Part shown: in pieces, positions 53,848 through 61,775 of the stretch
How the letters are laid out: each line of letters starts with the position of its first letter
Numbering within the stretch: position 1 is the first letter of the stretch
NCBI GenBank assembly: GCA_964482955.1
Contig: CAYZZW010000007.1
Span: 1 to 64,000, forward strand
Length of the DNA: 64,000 nt
Origin: JAPLSN01 sp964482955
GTDB lineage: Bacteria; Spirochaetota; Spirochaetia; Treponematales; UBA12059
Reading direction: 5' to 3'
Made by a program: the position numbers and the translations under genes
The notes under the pieces: generated by a model
The model's database searches: none
The model's input: the letters and a program-made list of their open reading frames with translations, nothing else
What the model was told of the DNA's origin: nothing

Positions 53848-54438
53848 ATGAGCGATTTCGGGAAAGTGTACGAAGAGTGGGAGCGCCTCGTGTCGGACCG
53901 CGGAGAGGCGGCGAACAAGGCCTCGCAGAAACCGGCCGGTTCCGGCAAGAAACTCGGTCCCTCGCCCAAGCGCGCCGAAGGATCGGCCGAACGCCCGGGC
54001 GGCGGATCGGCGGCGGCGAAAGCCTCGGCCAAGCCGAAGCCCGACGCCGCGAGGCAATTTTCCGATTGGCTCGACCGTCACATGGTGCCGGACAAGGACG
54101 GGCGGGAAGAAGCGCCCGCGACGCGGCTTTCGAACCGCGACATCGACGCCCTGCCGATCGAGGCGAGCATCGACCTGCACGGCCTCACCGCGCGCGACGC
54201 CGAGGCCGCCCTCGAAGCCTTTTTCAGGGACGCCGCCCGCCGCGGCCTGCGGAAAGTACTCGTCGTGCACGGCATCGGCCGCCATTCCGAGACGGAAGCG
54301 GTGCTGCCGGGCGTGGTGCGGAAGTTCCTGGAACGATCGCCGTACGCGGGAAGGAGCGGTTACGCCGACAAGGCGTCAGGAGGGAAGGGGGCCGTCTGGG
54401 TCCTCGTGCGACCCGCGGCCTCTCATTTTTCGCGGTAG
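53848..54438 (+). CDS. Smr-domain protein
   Basis: A 196-residue protein with a low-complexity Lys/Ala/Ser-rich N-terminus (about 20-75) and a C-terminal Smr domain: IDLHGLTARDAEAAL and VVHGIGRHSE carry the motifs of MutS2-type Smr endonucleases. It may nick DNA or RNA. It begins two bases after batD, so it is probably in the Bat transcript. The last 16 bases overlap the minus-strand infA end. Confidence 0.85.
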   Translation: MSDFGKVYEEWERLVSDRGEAANKASQKPAGSGKKLGPSPKRAEGSAERPGGGSAAAKASAKPKPDAARQFSDWLDRHMVPDKDGREEAPATRLSNRDIDALPIEASIDLHGLTARDAEAALEAFFRDAARRGLRKVLVVHGIGRHSETEAVLPGVVRKFLERSPYAGRSGYADKASGGKGAVWVLVRPAASHFSR

Positions 54439-54641
54439 ATGATCCGGCCGCGGTTGAGGTCGTAGGGCGAAAGCGCGACCTTGACCTTGTCGCCGGGAAC
54501 GATGCGGATGTAGTGCTTGCGCATTTTGCCGGAAAGATGTGACAGGATGACGTGCCCGTTGGACAGCTCGACCCGGAACATGGTGTTGGGAAGGGCTTCG
54601 CGGACGATGCCTTCCACCTCGATCGCTTCTTCTTTGGCCAC
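54423..54641 (-). CDS. infA: Translation initiation factor IF-1
   Basis: A 72-residue OB-fold protein (AKEEAIEVEG, NTMFRVELSNGHVILSHLSG, KMRKHYIRIVPGDKV) occupying the ribosomal A site during initiation. The GTG at 54641 begins the conserved VAKEE sequence and has an AGAGGAG site; the longer upstream frame is not conserved. It has its own promoter with a 72-base leader and overlaps the smr gene tail-to-tail by 16 bases. Confidence 0.97.
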   Translation of the reverse strand: MAKEEAIEVEGIVREALPNTMFRVELSNGHVILSHLSGKMRKHYIRIVPGDKVKVALSPYDLNRGRIIYREK

Positions 54642-54719
54642 GATCACTCCTCTAGGTAATGCCGCCGTTTCGTGCGGCGGTTTCCCCGAACTTCCGAAAA
54701 AGCCCGCGGAACGAGCATT

Positions 54720-54748
54720 ATGGTACAACCGCCCGCGCTTCGTGTCAA
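54720..54748 (-). promoter_or_regulatory. Predicted infA promoter
   Basis: Minus strand TTGACA (54748-54743), 17-bp spacer, TACCAT (54725-54720), with TAAT following. A six-base-pair GC hairpin lies in the leader at about 54661-54680. Confidence 0.65.
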
Positions 54749-54767
54749 CCTGCGTGAAAAAACGGAT

Positions 54768-55204
54768 CACGAAGGACACGAAGTTTAGCCACTAAGAACA
54801 CGAAGAACACGAAGAACGTGAAGAACGCGATGAAAGAGGCGATAAGAATTTGGGCGCCACCCGCGCCATGGTCTGATCGCCCATGGCGCGGGTCGGGCTG
54901 TACGCTTCAAGTCCTCGCGTGATCGGCTCCGCCACTCACGCTCCGGGCTTTCCGCTCCCATCCCTGGCGCGCGAAGCGCCGACCGGAAAGGTTCGCGCAT
55001 GGATGACGTCATGCGCGTTAGCGCATGCATGAATCATTTCCTTTCGGCAAACGACGCGCAGCGGCGTACGCGCGAACCACACCCGTCGAGCGCCGCGCGT
55101 TCGACGATGTCAAAAATCCGCATGGACGCGGATTTTTGACCACCCCATCCCTGGCGCGCGAAGAGCTGCATGCGGGAGGCGATGTGTGATACCCTTGGGA
55201 CGAC
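54768..55204. repeat. Repeat-rich intergenic region between infA and aroK
   Basis: No gene seen. Contents: CACGAAG repeats (54768-54835); a perfect 13-bp hairpin (54859-54871 with 54881-54893); a 20-bp direct repeat (54957-54976 and 55144-55163, CCATCCCTGGCGCGCGAAG core); a CATGCGC/GCGCATG hairpin near 55009-55026; and a perfect 13-bp hairpin GTCAAAAATCCGC (55109-55121 with 55128-55140). Part of it (AAGTCCTCGCG ... CGCTCCGGGCTTT) recurs near 61900-61956. Confidence 0.75.
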
Positions 55205-55732
55205 ATGGACACGGCATCCGGCGACACGCCCATCGCGCTCATCGGTTTCATGGCGAGCGGCAAGACCGCGGTCGGGCGCGCGCTCGCGCTGAGGCTCGGC
55301 TGGTCGTTCGCGGACACGGACGACCTCGTCGTCGCCGAGCGCGGTCTGCCGATAGCGGAGATCTTCGGGCTCTCCGGCGAAGCCGCCTTCCGCGCGCTCG
55401 AAGCCGCCGCGCTCGAGCGGGTTACGGCGATGCCGCGCATGGTCGTCGCCGCGGGCGGCGGCGTCGTGCTGTTGCCTGAAAACCGTCGCATCCTCGCGGA
55501 GCGTTGCTGGACGGTTTTCCTCCGCGTGAGCCCCGCGACGGCCGTCGCGCGCGCCTCGCGCGAACCGGGCACCCGGCCGCTCCTCTCCGGCGCGGATCCG
55601 ACGCGAGCGGCCGAGCGTCTCCTTGCCGAACGCGCGCCCCTTTACGAAACGGCGGCGGACTTCGTCGTGGACGCCGATCGTCTGTCGCCCGAATCCATCG
55701 TGGAGGCCATCGTTGCGCGTCGAGCTCGCTAG
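55205..55732 (+). CDS. aroK: Shikimate kinase
   Basis: Phosphorylates shikimate in aromatic amino acid synthesis. The 175-residue P-loop kinase has Walker A GFMASGKTAVGR, the DTDD substrate-binding aspartate, GGGVVL and the lid/RPLL segment. AroK-AroA adjacency gives consecutive pathway steps. No strong ribosome-binding site precedes ATG 55205, so leaderless or weak initiation is possible. The stop overlaps aroA by 20 bases. Confidence 0.94.
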   Translation: MDTASGDTPIALIGFMASGKTAVGRALALRLGWSFADTDDLVVAERGLPIAEIFGLSGEAAFRALEAAALERVTAMPRMVVAAGGGVVLLPENRRILAERCWTVFLRVSPATAVARASREPGTRPLLSGADPTRAAERLLAERAPLYETAADFVVDADRLSPESIVEAIVARRAR

Positions 55733-57002
55733 CGCGCGGCTTTCCGGCGCCGTCGACGCGCCGCCGTCGAAAAGCCACACGCAACGCGTCGTCGCCGCGG
55801 CCTGCCTCGCGCGCGGCACTACGGTCATCGAGCGCCCGTCCGACTGCGACGACTCCGCGGCAGCGCTCGGCATCGCCCGGGCGCTCGGCTGCGCCGTGGC
55901 TCGCGACGGAGATACGGTCCGCGTCACGGGCTCCTGGGACGGCGCCGGTTTTCGGCTCGCGTCCGGCGATCTCGACTGCGGCGAATCCGCGTTGTGCGCG
56001 CGCCTCTTCGCGCCGATCGCCTCGCTCGCGCGGAGCCCGATCCGCCTCGTCGGGCGCGACTCGCTCCGCGCGCGTCCCATGGACATGCTCGTGGCCCCGC
56101 TCCGCGCCCTCGGCGTTTCCTGCGAGACCGAAGGCGGCCGCCTGCCCGTGACCGTGCGCGGTCCGCTTTCGGGCGGCGTCGCGGAAGTCGACTGCGCCGT
56201 CAGCTCCCAGCACGCGAGCGGGCTCCTCCTCGCCCTGCCGCTCGCCCGGCCGTTGGCCGCGCGCGATTCCGCGCTCGTCGTGACCCGGCTCGCGAGCGCC
56301 CCGTACCTCGACCTCACGTGCGCGGTCGCGGAGGCGTTCGGCGCGCGCATCGGAGGCGATCGCCGGACGCGCTTCGAAATCCGCGGCGGCCTAGTCTACG
56401 AAGCGCGCCGCGTCCGCGTCGAGGGCGATTGGAGTTCGGGCGCCGTCCTCCTCGTCGCCGGCGCCATCGCGGCCGATCCGACCGCCGGGATTCTCGTGCG
56501 CGGGCTCGATCCCCGCTCGACGCAGGCGGACCGTCTCGTCCTCGAGGCGCTCCGCGCCGCGGGCGCCCGCGTGGACGAAGAAGCTGTCGGCTACCGGGTC
56601 CGCGCAAGCGCGCTCCGCGCCTTCGACCTCGACCTCACCGACGCTCCCGACCTCTTCCCGCCCCTGGCCGCGCTCGCCGCGCGCGCGGACGGCACGTCGG
56701 TCTTGCACGGCGTGCGCCGCCTCGCGCACAAGGAAAGCGACCGCGCCGCCGCCATCATCGAGGAATTCGCCAAGCTCGGAGCGTCCGTCGAACGCTCCGC
56801 CGACGAACTCCGTATCCGCGGCGGCCGGGTCTCGGGCGGCGCCGCCTCCTCCCGCGGCGACCACCGCATCGCCATGGCCTTGGCCTTGCTGTCCCTTGCC
56901 GCCGACCAACCCGTCACCATCGACGACGCCGAATGCGTCAATAAATCCTACCCCACCTTCTGGGAAGACCTCCGCCTCCTGTCGCTCCCGGTCTCCCGTT
57001 GA
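55713..57002 (+). CDS. aroA: 3-phosphoshikimate 1-carboxyvinyltransferase (EPSP synthase)
   Basis: Transfers enolpyruvyl from PEP to shikimate-3-phosphate. In the 429-residue product, PPSKSHTQRVVAA is the shikimate-3-phosphate site, DCGESALCARLFAP the PEP loop region, SQHASGLLLALPLA and DAPDLFPPLAALAA the second half, and HKESDRAAAI the C-terminal PEP-binding loop. TTG at 55713 is preferred: a GGAGG site lies eight bases upstream and it starts the conserved LRVELASA; no ATG or GTG nearby fits. Confidence 0.94.
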   Translation: MRVELASARLSGAVDAPPSKSHTQRVVAAACLARGTTVIERPSDCDDSAAALGIARALGCAVARDGDTVRVTGSWDGAGFRLASGDLDCGESALCARLFAPIASLARSPIRLVGRDSLRARPMDMLVAPLRALGVSCETEGGRLPVTVRGPLSGGVAEVDCAVSSQHASGLLLALPLARPLAARDSALVVTRLASAPYLDLTCAVAEAFGARIGGDRRTRFEIRGGLVYEARRVRVEGDWSSGAVLLVAGAIAADPTAGILVRGLDPRSTQADRLVLEALRAAGARVDEEAVGYRVRASALRAFDLDLTDAPDLFPPLAALAARADGTSVLHGVRRLAHKESDRAAAIIEEFAKLGASVERSADELRIRGGRVSGGAASSRGDHRIAMALALLSLAADQPVTIDDAECVNKSYPTFWEDLRLLSLPVSR

Positions 57003-57238
57003 AAACGTTACCACGAAGGACACGAAGGGAACGAAGAGCACGAAGGAAGATGAAGAGGTTTAGAGATAGGCTGCTCTTGATCGAGCGGCAGAAAACGTAA
57101 AGTCAACCGCGATTCATTCGACGTGACAGCCGTTGTGCGGCTTTACTGGGGCAAGGTGGCGCCAGTTCGTGTGGCGCCTTTCTGGTCGGTCCTTAGCCAG
57201 CGAAAGCCCGCCGTGACTCGTTCGGCGTGCTAGCTGTT
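57003..57238. repeat. Intergenic repeats after aroA
   Basis: CACGAAGG-type repeats (57008-57052), then a left-arm copy of the palindromic family around 57134-57185 (GTGCGGC, GGTGGCGCC and GGCGCC). No gene seen. Confidence 0.65.
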
Positions 57239-57405
57239 GTGCGGCTTACTGGAGCCGGGCAGCATCCGATGTCGCGTCGAATGCGACCGCCGGGTGGGGC
57301 ATACAAGTACCCGCGCAGAATATTGCGAGTACTCTCGCCTATTCGGCGCGGGTACTTGTATGCCCCAGGCCTCGGTCGATCCGGTCCGACATCTGTTCGC
57401 CGCAC
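57239..57405. repeat. Nested palindromic element, copy 3
   Basis: Outer ends GTGCGG (57239) and CGCCGCAC (57398-57405). Perfect 21-bp stem (57296-57316 with 57346-57366) reading GGGGCATACAAGTACCC on the left; apex 57317-57345 contains GAATA...TATTC around GCGAG-TACT-CTCGC. Confidence 0.85.
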
Positions 57406-57587
57406 CTTACCTGGCAGCCTCAACGAAAGTTCACAAGTTATCAATCACGGCGCGCGATGTTGTTTTGCGAGTACTCTCGCCTATTCGTCGTGGGTAGTTG
57501 TATGCCCCGATCCCAGGTCGATCCGATCCGACATCTGTCCGCCGCACTTCTCCGAGTGGTCCTACGTTGTCGAACGCGAAACGCGGT
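57406..57587. repeat. Right-half palindromic copy and remainder of the intergenic region
   Basis: About 57460-57546 is a right-half copy starting GTTGTTTTGCGAG, like the one at 23810, with a GGGTAGTTGTATGCCCC arm and the right flank to GCCGCAC. Nothing else is recognised before the DUF362 gene. Confidence 0.7.
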
Positions 57588-58697
57588 TCACACGGGGATC
57601 AGTTCATAATCGTTCGAGCCCAGCCCGATCGACTCTCCGTAGGTGAGCTGCGTCTCGCCCCGCGTCTCCGGATGCATCGCCGCGAACTTGTCGTCGCCGG
57701 GGCCGGCCTTGCCTTCGACCGGCGATCCCTTCGGCGTATCGGCCGCCTTCACGAGCTCGAACGCGGCCCGGTCGATCGCCACCGGGTCGGTCGACGCGAG
57801 GAAGCCGATGTCGGAGACGAGCGGCACGTCGGACCACGGCGCGCAGTCGCACACCGGAACGACGCGCGTGACGAAGGTCAGGTAGACGACGCGGCCTGGT
57901 TTGCCCTTGACGGCGGCCAGCGCGTACTCGGTCATCTTTTCGGTGAATTCGCCGATCTCGACCTCCCAGTCCATCTGGATGGCCTTCGGCGCGCAGAACA
58001 GCGCGCACTCGCCGCAGCCGATGCAGGCCGCGCGGTCGATGATCGCCTTGTCCTTGCCGGACTGCTTCGCGGCGCCCGTGGGGCAGACCTCGGCGCACTT
58101 CCCGCACGCGACGCAGCGCTTGTCCTTCACGAAAAAGCGGCACGAGTGCTGGTCGCGCTTGCCGGCGGCCGGGGCGCAGCCCATCGCCAGGTTCTTGATC
58201 GCCCCGCCGAACCCGGACATCTCGTGCCCCTTGAAGTGGCTCACGACGATCATGGAGTCGGCGTCCAGGATGCCGTTGGCGATCTTCGCCGCCTTGAACC
58301 ACTTGAGGCCGAGCTCGACCTCGCGCCAGTCCGTCGACTTGATACCGTCCGCGATGATTACCGGCGCGCCGACGACTTCCGGCACGAAGCCGTGCCGCGT
58401 CGCGACGCCGAGGTGGTCGACGGCGTTGTGCCGGTCGCCCGAGTAGAGCGTGCCCGTGTCCGTGAAGAAGGGCTTGGCGCCGCGGGCGCGGGCGGCGTCG
58501 GAAGCGACGCGCGCGAACACCGGGCTCACGTACGAGTCGTTCCCCGTCTCGCCGAAATGGATCTTGAGGGCGCAGAGGTCGTCCTTCCGGACCGCTCCGC
58601 CCTCGAGCACCTTGTCGAGAAGCAGCGCGAGCTTCGATACGGTATTGCGCGATTCCGACCGCGCCTTCACGTCGGCGAACCAAACTGCAGACGGCAT
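57588..58697 (-). CDS. DUF362 protein with two [4Fe-4S] ferredoxin motifs
   Basis: A 369-residue protein with an N-terminal DUF362 domain (VWFADVKA, LCALKIHFGE, SHFKGHEMSGFGGAIKNLAMG) and two central ferredoxin clusters (CVACGKCAEVCP and CIGCGECALFCAP). Such proteins occur in anaerobes as uncharacterised redox partners or electron-transfer proteins. ATG 58697 has a CAAGGAG site. No co-directional neighbour within 500 bases; the exact partner is unknown. Confidence 0.88.
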   Translation of the reverse strand: MPSAVWFADVKARSESRNTVSKLALLLDKVLEGGAVRKDDLCALKIHFGETGNDSYVSPVFARVASDAARARGAKPFFTDTGTLYSGDRHNAVDHLGVATRHGFVPEVVGAPVIIADGIKSTDWREVELGLKWFKAAKIANGILDADSMIVVSHFKGHEMSGFGGAIKNLAMGCAPAAGKRDQHSCRFFVKDKRCVACGKCAEVCPTGAAKQSGKDKAIIDRAACIGCGECALFCAPKAIQMDWEVEIGEFTEKMTEYALAAVKGKPGRVVYLTFVTRVVPVCDCAPWSDVPLVSDIGFLASTDPVAIDRAAFELVKAADTPKGSPVEGKAGPGDDKFAAMHPETRGETQLTYGESIGLGSNDYELIPV

Positions 58698-58953
58698 GAC
58701 AGACTCCTTGCGTCGATCTTTCCCCAACTCTACCCCCTCAGCCCCCCTTCGTCCACCCGCCAGCCAGCAGGAAGAAGAGTTTGCCACGGAGGTACGGAGC
58801 GAAGTTTAGCGAGTACTCGAGCGTTGATCACGGAGGAGAGGAAGAAGGAAAGAAGGTTAACTAGGAAGGAATGGTCATAGACAAAGTGAAGCCCGGACGG
58901 CATTGTCACTGCATCGTCGGCATAAGACTTGACCGTCCGGCCTGCGAGCCGTC
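58698..58953. repeat. Intergenic region with interrupted CACGGAGG repeats
   Basis: At 58783-58855 a CCACGGAGG-type repeat is interrupted (58797-58827) by an insert carrying GCGAGTACTCGAGCG, the same insert as at 43429. No gene seen. Confidence 0.7.
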
Positions 58954-59118
58954 GTGCGGCGCTGCTGGGGACACCCGGCGTCCGATGACGCACTGCATGT
59001 GACCGCCGGGTGGGGCATACAACTATCCGCGACAAAGCTTGCGCTTACTTGCGCGTCTTTGGCGCTGATAGTTGTATGCCCCACCCGGTCGCTTCGGTCC
59101 GACATCCGTCCGCCGCAC
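58954..59118. repeat. Nested palindromic element, copy 4
   Basis: Outer ends GTGCGGCG (58954-58961) and CGCCGCAC (59111-59118). Perfect 16-bp stem (59012-59027 with 59067-59082) reading GGGGCATACAACTATC on the left. The apex differs from copies 2 and 3: AAGCTTGCGCTTACTTGCGC, like the apex of the 35153 palindrome (reverse complement). Confidence 0.85.
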
Positions 59119-59224
59119 CATCCCGTATCGCCTCGCTATGGTACCAACGCGGGTGGGATCTGGATTTATTCCAACGTTTCCGGTACAGTGCCGTCCGCGC
59201 GAAACGCGCCTTGGGAGGAATTTT

Positions 59225-59797
59225 TTGGAAGCACAGACCATCGCCGTCAAGGACGGCAGCGCCAATCCCGCCCCGCTCGGGCTGCTCGGCTTCGGCATGA
59301 CCACGATTCTCCTGAACCTGCACAACGCCGGCTTCTACCCGATGGACGCGATGATCCTCGGCATGGGCCTCTGCGTCGGGGGCATCGCCCAGGTGATCGC
59401 CGGCGTCTTTGAAATGAAGAAGGGCAACACCTTCGGCGCCACCGCCTTCACGGCGTACGGCTTTTTCTGGATCTCCCTCGTCGTGGCCCTCGTGTTCCCG
59501 AAGGCGGGCCTCGCCGCCGCGCCGAACGGCGTCGCCATGGGCTGCTACCTCGCCGTGTGGGGGCTCTTCTCCCTGGGGATGTTCGTCGGCACCCTGCGCC
59601 TCAACGCCGCGCTCCGCTTCGTCTTCGGCACCCTCGTCGTCCTCTTCGCCCTGCTCGCCGCCGGCGACTTCTCCGGCATCGGCATGCTGAAGACCGTCGC
59701 CGGCTACGAAGGCATCGTCTGCGGCGCCGCCGCCCTCTACGCGGCCCTCGCCCAGGTCCTCAACGAAGTCTACGGCAAGAAACTCCTCCCGCTTTAA
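59225..59797 (+). CDS. Acetate/succinate transporter family protein (GPR1/FUN34/SatP)
   Basis: A 190-residue membrane protein with six hydrophobic segments and the family signature NPAPLGLLGFGMTT at its N-terminus (NPxPLGL), plus GMGLCVGGIAQVIAG and GATAFTAYGFFW. Members carry acetate and related monocarboxylates. The TTG at 59225 is chosen because a GGGAGGA site lies just before it and the conserved AQTIAVKDGSANPAPL follows; upstream in-frame codons run through the palindromic element. It is monocistronic. Confidence 0.9.
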   Translation: MEAQTIAVKDGSANPAPLGLLGFGMTTILLNLHNAGFYPMDAMILGMGLCVGGIAQVIAGVFEMKKGNTFGATAFTAYGFFWISLVVALVFPKAGLAAAPNGVAMGCYLAVWGLFSLGMFVGTLRLNAALRFVFGTLVVLFALLAAGDFSGIGMLKTVAGYEGIVCGAAALYAALAQVLNEVYGKKLLPL

Positions 59798-59828
59798 ATC
59801 GACGAATAGACCTCTGACGAAAAACCTT

Positions 59829-59955
59829 ACCACGAAGGGCACGAAGGTTAGGCCACGAAGATCACGAAGGAAGAAAAGAATTTGGTTTAATCCAGTTTCT
59901 TTTTCTTCCTTCGTGCCCTTCGTGCTTCCTTCGTGATCTTCGTGGTAAAAAAATA
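59829..59955. repeat. CACGAAGG inverted repeat, likely bidirectional terminator
   Basis: A large hairpin of CACGAAGG/CTTCGTG units between the convergent transporter and hydrogenase-like chemoreceptor genes, apex TTGGTTTAATCCAG, ending in a run of seven A on the plus strand, with T-rich and A-rich sides. Confidence 0.75.
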
Positions 59956-59969
59956 ATTAAAGGTAGACG

Positions 59970-61775
59970 CTAGGAATCACGTTCCCCGGATACCGAATCG
60001 TCTTCGAGGAGGCCTCGTTCGAGGTAATCGTTGACGGCGTTGAGCTTGTCCCCGACTTCTTTTTTCATCGCCGCGCTCTGCGACGCGAGCTTTTCGATGC
60101 GCGCCGTCATCGACTCGAAGCGCTCGTCGATCTGCTTTACGTACGGGGCGATGGATTCCGACTCCTCGCGCGACCTGCCCGCGAGCGACTTCACGCTCTC
60201 CGCCACCACCGCGAAGCCGCGCCCGGCCTCGCCCGCGCGCGCCGCCTCGATGCTCGCGTTGAGCGCCAGCAAGTCCGTCTGCCGGGAGATCTCCGTGATG
60301 GTGCTGGCGATGCCGGACAGCGCGCCGAGCCGCTCGTTCGTCTCCTCGGTCGCCCGGCGCAGCTCCTCCATCTCGATCTCGAAGCCGTCCAGCATGCCCA
60401 CCACGCTCGATACCGCCTTGTCGAGCGTCGACCTCGTGCGCCCGAAGATGTCCGCCCGCTCCTCGCGCTTCTGCTTCGCGAGTTCCTCGATCATCCGCTC
60501 CTTGTAGAAGCTGCAATTCTCCTTGCGGTTGAGCCCGTTCCAGATGGCCGCGGCCATGAGCTCGCAGCTGTTGTAGCCGCAGCCGCAGCAGTTGAGCACG
60601 TCGCGCATGCTCGTCTTGCCCATGCTCCGGAACAGGTCCGCGAGTTCGCGGCGCGACGGCACGCGGAACCCGCCGTTCTCCGAGAGGTCGCGGTACGATC
60701 GGGCGTACAAGCCGGGGCGCCACGCCGCGTCGATCGCCTTGCGGAGCTTCGCGCGGCCGAAGAGGCGCTTCCGCCACCCGCGTTCCGCCTCCTGCCGCCT
60801 GGCCTCCACCCGCGATTCGATGACGTCCGCGTGCTCGTCGGCGCACGGAGTGCCGGCGCCGGCGTTGCAGCCCCGGTCGCAATTGAGGCAGTCGACGAGT
60901 AGGGGCTGGATGCCGGCTTCGATGGCCGCGTGCAGTCCGTCCAGGTACGGGTACACCGTCTCCTTGCCTTCGATTTTCCGGCTCGACCGTTCGATGCCGG
61001 GCACTTCGCGCTTCGCCGTCTCGAGGAGGCCGCCCGGCGTGGAGAACAGCACCGCGCGTTCCGCGGGCGATCCCTCGAAGCCGACGGCCGGATAGGACGC
61101 GAGGTCGATCCCGCGGTCGGCGAAGTGCGCCGCGAGCGACTTCATCGTCACGTTGAAGTCACCGTAGCCCGTCTCGTCGAACTCGCGCCGCTTCGCGTAG
61201 CACGGCGAGATCACCGCGATGGGGGCGTCGCGGAACTCGGGGCGGAATTCCCGGATCATCTTCATCGTGTGCGTCATCGGGCTGTCGGCCTTGGCGAGGT
61301 GCGGCGCCAGCTCGGGGCGGTAGATCTGGATATAGCTCACGATGGCGGGGCAGGGCTGCGCGATCACCGTGGCGGGCTTGTCGGCCTTGATCGATTCGAC
61401 GTACGACTTTACCGTCAGCTCCGCGCCGAAGCTCACGTCGAAGCACGCGGCCACGCCCATCGAGCGGAGCCAGCCGTTCAGGTTGGGCACGAGGCCGGGA
61501 AAGTTGGCGGCGGCGCCGGGCGCCACGATGGCCACCGGGCGGATACCGCGCGCGAGGGCGTCCATGAACTCGGGGAACTCGTCGATGCCGCAGCGCGCCT
61601 CGTGCGTGCACGCCGCGATGCAGGAACCGCAGCCGATGCAGCGGTCCGCGTCCACCGCCGCGTAGTCGCCGGACATGTCGTTGCACATCTTCACCGGGCA
61701 CGCCGCCAGGCACGCGTGGCAGCTCACGCACTTGTCCTTGTCGACCGCGATCACCGCCCGTAACTTCGTTTTCAT
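59970..61775 (-). CDS. Ferredoxin/[FeFe]-hydrogenase-like chemoreceptor (MCP output domain)
   Basis: A 601-residue soluble sensor. Residues 16-60 carry two [4Fe-4S] motifs (CVSCHACLAACP with Cys16, 19, 22, 26, and CIGCGSCIAAC). Residues ~75-320 are the H-cluster domain of [FeFe] hydrogenases in a divergent form: QPCPAIV, SPCYAKRREF and DCLNCDRGCNAG stand for the three cysteine motifs. Around 395 is CCGCGYNSC, another cluster site. Residues ~455-560 form a methyl-accepting-type coiled coil with the tip ISRQTDLLALNASIEAARAGEAGRGF. No membrane helix. It probably senses redox state, H2 or a related ligand and signals to CheA. Catalysis is doubtful because the motifs are atypical. ATG 61775. Confidence 0.88.
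   Translation of the reverse strand: MKTKLRAVIAVDKDKCVSCHACLAACPVKMCNDMSGDYAAVDADRCIGCGSCIAACTHEARCGIDEFPEFMDALARGIRPVAIVAPGAAANFPGLVPNLNGWLRSMGVAACFDVSFGAELTVKSYVESIKADKPATVIAQPCPAIVSYIQIYRPELAPHLAKADSPMTHTMKMIREFRPEFRDAPIAVISPCYAKRREFDETGYGDFNVTMKSLAAHFADRGIDLASYPAVGFEGSPAERAVLFSTPGGLLETAKREVPGIERSSRKIEGKETVYPYLDGLHAAIEAGIQPLLVDCLNCDRGCNAGAGTPCADEHADVIESRVEARRQEAERGWRKRLFGRAKLRKAIDAAWRPGLYARSYRDLSENGGFRVPSRRELADLFRSMGKTSMRDVLNCCGCGYNSCELMAAAIWNGLNRKENCSFYKERMIEELAKQKREERADIFGRTRSTLDKAVSSVVGMLDGFEIEMEELRRATEETNERLGALSGIASTITEISRQTDLLALNASIEAARAGEAGRGFAVVAESVKSLAGRSREESESIAPYVKQIDERFESMTARIEKLASQSAAMKKEVGDKLNAVNDYLERGLLEDDSVSGERDS

Noticed and set aside
23598..59118. The dispersed palindromes as a CRISPR array
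   Set aside because: Copies are kilobases apart, have no spacer-repeat periodicity, and no cas genes are present.
59970..61775. A catalytic [FeFe] hydrogenase
   Set aside because: The three H-cluster motifs are atypical, and an MCP output domain follows in the same chain, pointing to a sensor.
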